Shown piece by piece: positions 1-6,025 of a DNA stretch of 7,598 nt. The notes below the pieces were generated by a model. The model did not search any database and was not told the origin of the DNA. It worked only from the letters and a program-made list of their open reading frames with translations. Source of the stretch: an uncultured Pseudomonadota bacterium (lineage in GTDB: Bacteria > Pseudomonadota > Gammaproteobacteria > Burkholderiales > Nitrosomonadaceae); NCBI GenBank assembly GCA_903957805.1, contig CAJBQQ010000023.1, forward strand, positions 1 to 7,598, given 5' to 3'. A program made the position numbers and the translations under genes. Every line of letters begins with the position of its first letter. Position 1 is the first letter of the stretch.

Positions 1-23
1 ACCCTTTAGGGACAAAGACGGCT

Positions 24-779
24 ATGCGCTCAAAGCTGGTTGCGGGCAACTGGAAGATGCATGGTGGAATGGCGCAGAATAGGCTCCTGCTCGACTTGAT
101 CGTTGGTGGGACAAGAGGTCTGCATGGGGCAGATTGCGCCGTGTGCGTGCCATACCCTTACCTGTCTCAGGTTCAGTCATTGCTGCAAGATACTCATATT
201 CTCTGGGGCGCTCAGAACATGAGCCAACATGAGAAGGGTGCCTACACCGGTGAGGTGTCAGCGACAATGCTGACAGATTTCGCTTGTCGGTATGTGATTG
301 TTGGCCATTCTGAACGTCGTGCATTGTATGGTGAGGATAGTCTCACCGTAGCGTTAAAGTTTAAGGCCGCTCAGTCTGCCGGATTGTTGCCCATCCTGTG
401 TGTCGGAGAGACACTTGAACAGCGTGAGGCGAATGTCACTGAGCAAGTGATCGCGGATCAGTTGGATGCGGTTATTGGATTGCTGGGAGTGAGTGCGTTG
501 GCCAAATCGGTCCTTGCCTATGAACCGGTATGGGCCATTGGTACGGGTAAGACGGCAACACCGCAACAGGCGCAGGATGTGCATGCATTCATACGTAATA
601 GAGTGGCCGATAAGGACATTGAAATCGCAACTGGGTTACAGATTCTTTATGGTGGCAGCGTCAAAGCGAATAATGCTTCTGAGTTATTTTCCATGGCTGA
701 TATTGATGGCGGATTGATTGGTGGTGCTTCACTCATTGCGGACGAATTTATTGCGATCTGTCGTGCTGCACAGAGTTAA
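24..779 (+). CDS. tpiA: Triosephosphate isomerase
   Basis: This cytosolic enzyme interconverts dihydroxyacetone phosphate and glyceraldehyde 3-phosphate in glycolysis and gluconeogenesis. The 251-residue product has the full family length and a single TIM-barrel domain. Active-site parts are all visible: N9 and K11 in GNWKMHG, the electrophilic H95 in VGHSERR, the catalytic base E167 in AYEPVW, the flexible loop 6 (PVWAIGTGKTA, about 168-178), and the phosphate-binding YGGSVK (209-214) and GLIGGASL (230-237). The ATG at 24 gives the standard family N-terminus and has an AGGGA ribosome binding site at 8-12. It lies 16 bases before secG, a pairing common in Proteobacteria, so the two are probably co-transcribed. 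The promoter must lie left of the window. Identification is secure. Confidence 0.98.
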   Translation: MRSKLVAGNWKMHGGMAQNRLLLDLIVGGTRGLHGADCAVCVPYPYLSQVQSLLQDTHILWGAQNMSQHEKGAYTGEVSATMLTDFACRYVIVGHSERRALYGEDSLTVALKFKAAQSAGLLPILCVGETLEQREANVTEQVIADQLDAVIGLLGVSALAKSVLAYEPVWAIGTGKTATPQQAQDVHAFIRNRVADKDIEIATGLQILYGGSVKANNASELFSMADIDGGLIGGASLIADEFIAICRAAQS

Positions 780-785
780 TTTTTT

Positions 786-789
786 GGAG
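786..789 (+). promoter_or_regulatory. Ribosome binding site of secG
   Basis: GGAG sits six bases before the TTG at 796 and there is no nearby in-frame ATG that would keep the first SecG membrane helix. This site is therefore the main support for a TTG start. Confidence 0.7.
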
Positions 790-795
790 TAAACA

Positions 796-1146
796 TTGGA
801 AACAGTTATTTGGATAGTCCATGTGTCGGCTGCTATTTCGGTAGTTGTTCTGGTCTTGCTGCAACATGGTAAGGGTGCTGACATGGGGGCCGCTTTCGGT
901 AGCGGCTCATCAGGTAGTCTGTTCGGGGCCAGCGGATCGGCAAACTTCCTCAGCAGGTCTACCGGCGCGTTAGCGGCTGTGTTCTTCATTACTAGCCTAG
1001 GCCTTACATACTTCTCAGGTAATAAGGTTGAGACTCAGGGGGTGATGGATCGGGCGATACCCGCTCAGTCGTCTAAGCCTGCGGGTTCTTCCCCATCATT
1101 GCCAGCAAGTACTGACGCCTCTAAAGCAAGAGAGATACCCGAGTAA
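796..1146 (+). CDS. secG: Preprotein translocase subunit SecG
   Basis: SecG is the small accessory subunit of the SecYEG channel in the inner membrane and assists SecA-driven protein export. The 116-residue product shows the family plan: membrane helix 1 (about residues 4-23), the conserved glycine- and serine-rich segment LLQHGKGADMGAAFGSGSSG (21-40) ending in FLSR (51-54), membrane helix 2 (about 55-74), and a variable, polar, low-complexity tail (about 76-116) rich in Ser, Pro and Ala. The start is TTG, chosen because it follows a GGAG site and gives the normal METVIWIVH-type N-terminus. It follows tpiA by 16 bases. The tail is poorly conserved in the family, so its sequence carries little information. 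Confidence 0.95.
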   Translation: METVIWIVHVSAAISVVVLVLLQHGKGADMGAAFGSGSSGSLFGASGSANFLSRSTGALAAVFFITSLGLTYFSGNKVETQGVMDRAIPAQSSKPAGSSPSLPASTDASKAREIPE

Positions 1147-1175
1147 ATTAATTTAGCAGTCGATTGAACGATTGC

Positions 1176-1214
1176 TTGAGTCTGTGTTCCAACTTGAGGT
1201 TTTTTGAGACTCAG
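1176..1214 (+). repeat. Inverted repeat between secG and tRNA-Leu
   Basis: Bases 1176-1183 (TTGAGTCT) can pair with 1207-1214 (AGACTCAG): seven Watson-Crick pairs plus one G-U, closing a 23-base loop. The loop contains a run of six T (1200-1205). An alternative hairpin, TTGAAC at 1164-1169 with GTTCCAA at 1186-1192, overlaps it and lies upstream of the same T run. Either could help end secG transcription or shape the tRNA precursor leader, but neither is a canonical GC-rich terminator. A 10-base palindrome (AATTTAAATT) follows at 1215-1224. Function is unassigned; I see no convincing -35/-10 pair for the tRNA here. Confidence 0.35.
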
Positions 1215-1229
1215 AATTTAAATTAAGCC

Positions 1230-1314
1230 GCCGTCGTGGTGAAATTGGTAGACACGCCGTCTTGAGGGGGCGGTGGCGAAAGCTGTGCGAGTTCGAGTCT
1301 CGCCGACGGCACCA
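1230..1314 (+). tRNA. tRNA-Leu (anticodon GAG)
   Basis: This 85-base gene encodes a class II tRNA with a long variable arm. The acceptor stem GCCGTCG (1230-1236) pairs with CGACGGC (1304-1310), followed by discriminator A and an encoded CCA (1312-1314). The D arm carries the usual GGTAGACAC stretch. The anticodon stem CCGTC (1257-1261) pairs with GGCGG (1269-1273) around the loop TTGAGGG, placing anticodon GAG at 1264-1266, which reads CUC and CUU leucine codons. The variable arm forms a short GGC-GAAA-GCT hairpin, and the T arm is GCGAG-TTCGAGT-CTCGC. It lies between secG and nuoA on the same strand without an obvious promoter or terminator of its own, so it may be processed from a longer transcript. 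Confidence 0.97.
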
Positions 1315-1417
1315 AATTTTAGGGAATAGAATCAGGAGCGAGTAGTTAAGGGTAGGCATTACAGATTATGTATTTGCGACACTCTTGCCCATTAATTCTC
1401 GGTTTCTAGTCAAAACG
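1315..1417 (+). other. Leader region upstream of nuoA
   Basis: These 103 bases between the tRNA 3' end and the chosen nuoA start hold no gene I can support. No clear rho-independent terminator follows the tRNA, and no -35/-10 pair with good spacing stands out (TTGCGA at 1374-1379 is the best -35-like hexamer, without a good partner). A promoter for the nuo operon is expected in or upstream of this stretch, but I cannot place it. Confidence 0.4.
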
Positions 1418-1774
1418 ATGCTCGAAAATTATTTCCCCATCTTGCTGTTTATCCTAGTCGGCCTAGCCGTCGGTGGTGGGGCCATGGCGTGTGGATGGTT
1501 GCTGGCGCCTAATCGGCCCGATAGTGAGAAGCTCTCTCCCTATGAGTGCGGTTTCGAGGCGTTCGAGGATGCGCGCATGAAGTTCGACGTGCGCTACTAT
1601 CTGGTTGCTATCCTTTTCATCTTATTTGATCTGGAGATCGCATTCTTGTTTCCTTGGGCGGTAGTGCTGAACGAGATTGGTACGTTTGGTTTTGTCGCTA
1701 TGATGATCTTTCTCGGCATTCTCGTCGTTGGTTTTATCTACGAGTGGATGAAGGGTGCTCTAGAGTGGGACTAG
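1418..1774 (+). CDS. nuoA: NADH-quinone oxidoreductase subunit A
   Basis: NuoA (the ND3 homologue) is a small membrane subunit of complex I near the junction of the peripheral arm and the quinone channel. The 118-residue product has three membrane helices (about residues 7-28, 59-80 and 88-109). The long loop after helix 1 contains the conserved SPYECGFE motif with C44, matching the mobile ND3-type loop cysteine. Helix 2 carries the conserved acidic pair D71 and E73 in FDLEIAFLFPW. I chose the ATG at 1418 because it gives the MLENYFP-type N-terminus usual in Betaproteobacteria. The frame stays open upstream to a TTG at 1385, adding 11 polar residues, but neither start has a good ribosome binding site. 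It is the first gene of the nuo operon and is followed by nuoB after four bases. Confidence 0.95.
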   Translation: MLENYFPILLFILVGLAVGGGAMACGWLLAPNRPDSEKLSPYECGFEAFEDARMKFDVRYYLVAILFILFDLEIAFLFPWAVVLNEIGTFGFVAMMIFLGILVVGFIYEWMKGALEWD

Positions 1775-1778
1775 CCCT

Positions 1779-2255
1779 ATGAGTATCGAAGGTGTAATGG
1801 AGAAGGGGTTCGTCACCACCAGTTTAGATTCAGTCATTAACTGGGGGAGGACTGGATCCATGTGGCCGATGACGTTCGGTCTGGCCTGCTGTGCTGTGGA
1901 AATGATGCAGGCCGGCGCATCACGATATGATCTCGACCGTTTTGGTATTGTCTTCCGCCCGAGTCCTCGTCAATCAGACGTGATGATCGTTGCCGGCACG
2001 TTGTGCAACAAGATGGCCCCCGCGCTCCGTAAAGTTTATGACCAGATGGCCGAGCCTCGGTGGGTGATCTCCATGGGATCCTGCGCCAATGGTGGTGGTT
2101 ACTACCACTACTCCTACTCGGTAGTCCGCGGGTGTGACCGCATTGTCCCAGTGGATATCTATGTGCCTGGCTGTCCACCGACAGCAGAAGCGCTTCTTTA
2201 CGGTCTTATTCAGCTGCAGAACAAGATTCAACGCACCAATACCATCGCCCGCTGA
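1779..2255 (+). CDS. nuoB: NADH-quinone oxidoreductase subunit B
   Basis: NuoB (PSST homologue) holds the terminal [4Fe-4S] cluster N2, which passes electrons to quinone in the complex I connecting module on the cytoplasmic side of the membrane. The 158-residue product is of normal length. Its N2 ligands are visible: the adjacent C37 and C38 in GLACCAVEMM, C102 in MGSCANGGGYY and C132 in VPGCPP. The quinone-site stretch around SRYDLDRFGIVFRPSPRQSD (48-67) is intact. The ATG at 1779 follows GTGGGA at 1765-1770 and lies four bases after the nuoA stop, which suggests translational coupling. nuoC begins seven bases after its stop. Confidence 0.98.
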   Translation: MSIEGVMEKGFVTTSLDSVINWGRTGSMWPMTFGLACCAVEMMQAGASRYDLDRFGIVFRPSPRQSDVMIVAGTLCNKMAPALRKVYDQMAEPRWVISMGSCANGGGYYHYSYSVVRGCDRIVPVDIYVPGCPPTAEALLYGLIQLQNKIQRTNTIAR

Positions 2256-2262
2256 GTCATAT

Positions 2263-2880
2263 ATGACTTCCCCCCGCTTGGAAAAGCTCTCCCTTTCCCT
2301 ACAGACCGTGCTGGCTGACAGACTTGTCAGTACGAATGAGCATCTGGGAGAGATGACGGTCGTTCTGCAGTCTGTCCATACGCTATCAGTGATGGAGATT
2401 CTGCGCGATCATCCAGAGTTAAATTTTGATACGCTCATCGATGTGTGTGGGGTTGATTACTCGACTTATGGTGCCGAGTCTCCTGCCGACGCGAATTGGC
2501 AAGAAAAGCGATTCGCTGCTGTCTATCATCTCCTCTCGATCCAACATAATTGCAGACTACGTGTCAAAGTCTTCGCTGATGAGGACGATTTCCCGGTGCT
2601 GGACTCGGTGGTGGGAATTTGGCCGGTTGCCAACTGGTTTGAACGTGAGGCGTTCGATCTCTTTGGCATTGTTTTTACGGGTCATCCCGATCTCCGGCGC
2701 ATCCTCACTGATTATGGTTTTATCGGGAACCCCTTCCGCAAGGATTTTCCATTAACGGGCAATGTGGAGATGCGTTATGACCAGGACCAGCAACGGGTAA
2801 TTTATCAACCGGTCAGCATCGAGCCTCGTGAAATTACCCCAAGAGTGATCCGTGAACAGCATTACGGGGATAGCGAATGA
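2263..2880 (+). CDS. nuoC: NADH-quinone oxidoreductase subunit C
   Basis: NuoC (30-kDa subunit homologue) is a cofactor-free structural subunit of the complex I connecting module that packs against NuoD. The 205-residue product ends in the highly conserved family signature starting at NWFEREAFDLFGIVF (124-138) and continuing through GHPDLRRILTDYGFIGNPFRKDFPL (by residue 164), with the typical tail VIYQPVSIEPREITPRVIRE before the stop. The frame is open upstream into nuoB, but the ATG at 2263 gives the usual length and lies seven bases after the nuoB stop. No strong ribosome binding site precedes it, so re-initiation after nuoB is likely. It is separate from nuoD, unlike the fused nuoCD of enterobacteria. 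Confidence 0.96.
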   Translation: MTSPRLEKLSLSLQTVLADRLVSTNEHLGEMTVVLQSVHTLSVMEILRDHPELNFDTLIDVCGVDYSTYGAESPADANWQEKRFAAVYHLLSIQHNCRLRVKVFADEDDFPVLDSVVGIWPVANWFEREAFDLFGIVFTGHPDLRRILTDYGFIGNPFRKDFPLTGNVEMRYDQDQQRVIYQPVSIEPREITPRVIREQHYGDSE

Positions 2881-2892
2881 GCATGTCTCGCC

Positions 2893-2899
2893 GGGAGAG
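2893..2899 (+). promoter_or_regulatory. Ribosome binding site of nuoD
   Basis: GGGAGAG lies eight bases before the ATG at 2908 and is one of the two best ribosome binding sites in the window. It settles the nuoD start within the 27-base nuoC-nuoD gap. Confidence 0.75.
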
Positions 2900-2907
2900 T
2901 ATCAGTC

Positions 2908-4161
2908 ATGGCTGAGATCCGAAACTACACCATGAATTTCGGACCACAGCACCCGGCCGCACATGGCGTGTTGCGACTGGTGCTGGAGTTGGATGGAGAG
3001 GTGATCCAGCGCGCTGACCCGCATATCGGGCTGCTGCATCGGGCCACGGAGAAGTTGGCCGAGAATAAGACCTACATCCAGTCGGTTCCCTACATGGATC
3101 GACTGGACTATGTTTCGATGATGGTCAATGAGCATGCCTATGTAATGGCCATCGAGAAGCTATTGCAGATTGAAGTCCCTTTGAGGGCACAGTACATCCG
3201 GGTGATGTTCGATGAGATCACGAGAATCCTCAACCACCTGCTCTGGATTGGGGCACATGCGCTGGATGTCGGCGCAATGACCATGTTCCTCTATGCATTT
3301 CGTGAGCGTGAAGATCTAATGGACTGCTATGAAGCAGTATCCGGGGCCAGATTGCACGCCGCCTACTATCGCCCCGGGGGTGTTTACCGGGATTTGCCGG
3401 ATTCAATGCCGCAATATCAGGCCTCGAGAATCCACAACGAGAAAGATACCAAGATACTCAATGAGAACCGTCGTGGCTCACTCCTCGATTTTATTGAGGA
3501 TTTTACTAATCGTTTTCCCACTTATGTGGATGAGTACGAAACTCTATTGACCGATAACCGTATCTGGAAACAGCGTCTGGTCGGTATCGGGGTAGTCTCT
3601 CCTGATAGAGCGAAGGCATTGGGCTTTACTGGTCCGATGTTGAGAGGGTCGGGTGTGGAGTGGGACCTTCGTAAGAAGCAACCCTATGAAGTTTATGACC
3701 GGATTGATTTTGACATACCGGTAGGGGTCAATGGAGACTGCTATGACCGATATCTGGTACGTATGGAAGAGTTCCGTCAATCCAATCGGATCATCAAGCA
3801 GTGTGTCGAGTGGTTACGGAAGAACCCAGGGCCCGTCATAACGAGTAATCACAAGGTCGCGCCACCCGCTCGTCTTGGGATGAAGCAGAATATGGAAGAA
3901 TTGATCCATCACTTCAAGCTATTTACCGAGGGGATCCACGTGCCGGCCGGTGAAGTCTATTCTGCAGTTGAGCACCCAAAGGGCGAGTTTGGTATTTACC
4001 TGATATCAGATGGAGCCAATAAGCCCTACCGACTGAAGATCCGGGCACCCGGATTTGCTCATCTGGCGGCAATGGATGAGATGGCCCGTGGCCATATGAT
4101 TGCAGACGTAGTGACCATCATCGGCACTCAGGATATTGTGTTTGGTGAGATAGATCGGTAA
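2908..4161 (+). CDS. nuoD: NADH-quinone oxidoreductase subunit D
   Basis: NuoD (49-kDa subunit homologue, related to the large subunit of NiFe hydrogenases) forms most of the quinone-binding pocket beside NuoB cluster N2. The 417-residue product is full length. It opens with NFGPQHPAAHG (10-20), which contains H19, and the family signature LLHRATEKLAENK lies at 42-54. Y68 in RLDY is 49 residues after H19. By comparison with the Thermus subunit (His38 and Tyr87, also 49 apart), these are the quinone head-group ligands. The C-terminus VFGEIDR is the conserved family ending that lines the site. The hydrogenase-type metal-binding cysteines are absent, as expected. The start at 2908 has a strong GGGAGAG site. 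Confidence 0.98.
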   Translation: MAEIRNYTMNFGPQHPAAHGVLRLVLELDGEVIQRADPHIGLLHRATEKLAENKTYIQSVPYMDRLDYVSMMVNEHAYVMAIEKLLQIEVPLRAQYIRVMFDEITRILNHLLWIGAHALDVGAMTMFLYAFREREDLMDCYEAVSGARLHAAYYRPGGVYRDLPDSMPQYQASRIHNEKDTKILNENRRGSLLDFIEDFTNRFPTYVDEYETLLTDNRIWKQRLVGIGVVSPDRAKALGFTGPMLRGSGVEWDLRKKQPYEVYDRIDFDIPVGVNGDCYDRYLVRMEEFRQSNRIIKQCVEWLRKNPGPVITSNHKVAPPARLGMKQNMEELIHHFKLFTEGIHVPAGEVYSAVEHPKGEFGIYLISDGANKPYRLKIRAPGFAHLAAMDEMARGHMIADVVTIIGTQDIVFGEIDR

Positions 4162-4192
4162 TGACGTTACCAATATAAACAGTGATTTAAAG

Positions 4193-4669
4193 ATGCTAAC
4201 CGCCGAATCTCTTAAAAAAATTGACCACGAGGTCGCAAAGTACCCTGCCGAACAGAAGCAGTCTGCGGTGATGTCGGCGCTTGCCATTGCTCAGGATGAG
4301 AAGGGCTGGTTAGCTAATGAGACGATGGACTTTATCGCTCATTATTTAGGTATGCCGCCGATTGCAGTGTACGAGGTGGCGACCTTCTACAATATGTATG
4401 ATCTGAAGCCCATCGGTAAATACAAGGTGACCGTTTGCACCAACTTGCCATGCGCTCTTTCAGGGGGTAATGATGCTGCCGCCCATCTGAAGCAGAAACT
4501 TGGTATCGGTTTTAACCAGACCACCCCGGATGGAAGATTCACTTTGAAGGAGGGTGAGTGCTTAGGTGCTTGCGGTGACGCGCCTGTGATGTTGGTTAAT
4601 AACAAGCGCATGTGCAGCTTCATGTCCAATGAAAAGATTGATCAACTGCTGGAGGATTTAAGCAAGTGA
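4193..4669 (+). CDS. nuoE: NADH-quinone oxidoreductase subunit E
   Basis: NuoE (24-kDa subunit homologue) is part of the NADH-oxidising tip of complex I and carries the off-path [2Fe-2S] cluster N1a. The 158-residue product has a helical N-terminal region (about 1-70, with VYEVATFYNMY at 59-69) and a thioredoxin-like C-terminal domain. The four ligands are visible: C82 and C87 in VCTNLPC, and C123 and C127 in GECLGACGDAP. The ATG at 4193 gives the normal N-terminus, but the 31-base gap after nuoD lacks a good ribosome binding site. Its stop overlaps the GTG start of nuoF by four bases, fitting the equal stoichiometry of the two partner subunits. Confidence 0.97.
   Translation: MLTAESLKKIDHEVAKYPAEQKQSAVMSALAIAQDEKGWLANETMDFIAHYLGMPPIAVYEVATFYNMYDLKPIGKYKVTVCTNLPCALSGGNDAAAHLKQKLGIGFNQTTPDGRFTLKEGECLGACGDAPVMLVNNKRMCSFMSNEKIDQLLEDLSK
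4651..4656 (+). promoter_or_regulatory. Ribosome binding site of nuoF
   Basis: GGAGGA inside the 3' end of nuoE lies nine bases before the GTG at 4666. This near-perfect site supports the GTG start and the GTGA stop/start overlap. Confidence 0.85.
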
Positions 4670-5943
4670 CACAAGTCACCCAGATACTCTTGGCAGGATT
4701 GAACCCGTCTGATCCAGATGACTGGCGCCTCAAGAATTATGTGAAGCGTGATGGATATGCTGCGCTTCGAAAAATCCTGAGTGAAAACATTCCTCAGGCG
4801 AAGGTTATTGAGGAGGTGAAGAAGTCTGCACTTCGCGGTCGTGGTGGAGCAGGCTTCCCGACCGGACTTAAGTGGAGCTTCATGCCCAAGCAGTATGAAG
4901 GTGACAAGTATTTGGTATGCAACTCTGATGAGGGTGAGCCAGGCACCTTCAAGGATCGAGACATCATGCGTTATAACCCGCATAGTCTGATCGAGGGAAT
5001 GGCGATCGGTGCTTACGCGATGGGCATCAAGACCGGATATAACTACATCCATGGAGAGATCTGGGATACCTACGAGCGCATGGAAGAGGCGGTCGATGAG
5101 GCTCGTGCGGCAGGTCTTCTGGGTGACAACATACTCGGTTCGGATTTTAGTTTTCAGTTATATAACCACCACGGATACGGAGCATATATCTGCGGAGAGG
5201 AGACCGCTTTATTAGAGTCCCTCGAGGGTAAGAAGGGTCAGCCACGCTTTAAGCCACCATTCCCTGCGAGTTTTGGCCTCTATGGCAAGCCCACCACCAT
5301 AAACAATACCGAAACACTCGCCTCGGTTCCCTGGATTATTCTGAATGGAGGAGAGCAGTTCCTTCAGATCGGCAAACCCAATAACGGAGGGACTAAGATC
5401 TTCTCAGTATCGGGTCATGTCAATAAGCCTGGAAACTACGAGGTGCCGATGGGCACCCCCTTTGCGAAATTGCTGGAAATGGCCGGAGGGATGCGAGGAG
5501 GAAGAAAGCTGAAGGGATGTATTCCTGGAGGATCATCCATGCCGGTACTGCCGGGCGATATCATGATGGAGACCGATATGGACTATGACTCAATCGCCAA
5601 GGCAGGCTCCTTCCTTGGTTCCGGTGCGGTCATCATTATGGATGACACTACCTGCATGGTCAGGGCATTGGAGCGGCTATCCTATTTTTATTACGAGGAG
5701 TCTTGCGGGCAGTGTACCCCTTGTCGAGAGGGAACCGGTTGGCTCTACCGTGTGGTCCACCGGATTGAGACCGGCAAGGGAGTGATGGAGGACTTGGATC
5801 TGCTTAATAACGTGGCAGACAACATCCAGGGACGTACCATTTGCGCACTCGGAGATGCTGCAGCGATGCCGGTTCGGGCCATGATTCAGCACTTTCGTGA
5901 TGAGTTCATTTACCACATAGAGCACAAGAAATGCATGGTCTAG
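4666..5943 (+). CDS. nuoF: NADH-quinone oxidoreductase subunit F
   Basis: NuoF (51-kDa subunit homologue) binds NADH and FMN and holds [4Fe-4S] cluster N3, making it the electron entry point of complex I. The 425-residue product is full length. Visible in order are the FMN-binding glycine-rich loop GRGGAGFPTGLKW (58-70), the nucleotide-site stretch NSDEGEPGTFKDR (86-98), the family signature GYGAYICGEETALLES (170-185), a SLBB-type region (about 245-300), and the N3 ligands C347, C350 and C353 in ESCGQCTPCREG, plus C393 in TICALGD. Translation starts at GTG within the nuoE stop codon region, with a strong GGAGGA site. An 82-base gap separates it from nuoG. Confidence 0.98.
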   Translation: MTQVTQILLAGLNPSDPDDWRLKNYVKRDGYAALRKILSENIPQAKVIEEVKKSALRGRGGAGFPTGLKWSFMPKQYEGDKYLVCNSDEGEPGTFKDRDIMRYNPHSLIEGMAIGAYAMGIKTGYNYIHGEIWDTYERMEEAVDEARAAGLLGDNILGSDFSFQLYNHHGYGAYICGEETALLESLEGKKGQPRFKPPFPASFGLYGKPTTINNTETLASVPWIILNGGEQFLQIGKPNNGGTKIFSVSGHVNKPGNYEVPMGTPFAKLLEMAGGMRGGRKLKGCIPGGSSMPVLPGDIMMETDMDYDSIAKAGSFLGSGAVIIMDDTTCMVRALERLSYFYYEESCGQCTPCREGTGWLYRVVHRIETGKGVMEDLDLLNNVADNIQGRTICALGDAAAMPVRAMIQHFRDEFIYHIEHKKCMV

Positions 5944-6025
5944 TTTCGATCTTCATTGGTAAAGCAGACCGGGCCTCCCAACTTTATGGTTGCCCACTTG
6001 TGATTAATCCAAGAGTTTATATCCA
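5944..6025 (+). other. nuoF-nuoG intergenic gap with weak hairpin
   Basis: This is the longest gap within the nuo block. CAAC at 5979-5982 can pair with GTTG at 5989-5992 around a six-base loop, with GGG at 5971-5973 able to pair with CCC at 5993-5995 across a five-base bulge. No T run follows, so it is not an intrinsic terminator. No credible reading frame is present. AAGAG at 6011-6015 is a modest ribosome binding site for nuoG. The segment could be an RNA processing or stability element, but this is speculation. Confidence 0.35.

Noticed and set aside
1230..1314. tRNA gene as an integration site for a mobile element
   Set aside because: No integrase, no duplicated tRNA 3' end and no foreign-looking genes are present. 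Both flanks are core housekeeping genes.
1153..1359. Minus-strand frame of 68 codons across the tRNA, with a product rich in Arg and Ser
   Set aside because: It is the antisense of the tRNA-Leu gene and its flanks. Reading tRNA genes backwards gives this kind of spurious protein, and it has no ribosome binding site or family resemblance.
1837..2231. Two overlapping minus-strand frames (113 and 85 codons) opposite nuoB
   Set aside because: Both lie fully inside the strongly conserved nuoB gene in antisense, have biased composition (His, Arg, Ser) and no recognisable motif.
2134..2262. N-terminal extension of NuoC into nuoB
   Set aside because: The frame is open, but it overlaps the conserved C-terminal part of nuoB in another frame. 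The extra residues are unlike NuoC, whereas the ATG at 2263 gives the normal length.
4642..5052. Minus-strand frame of 136 codons opposite the nuoE end and nuoF start
   Set aside because: It is a shadow of conserved coding sequence. It crosses the nuoE-nuoF overlap and has no start signal or recognisable domain.
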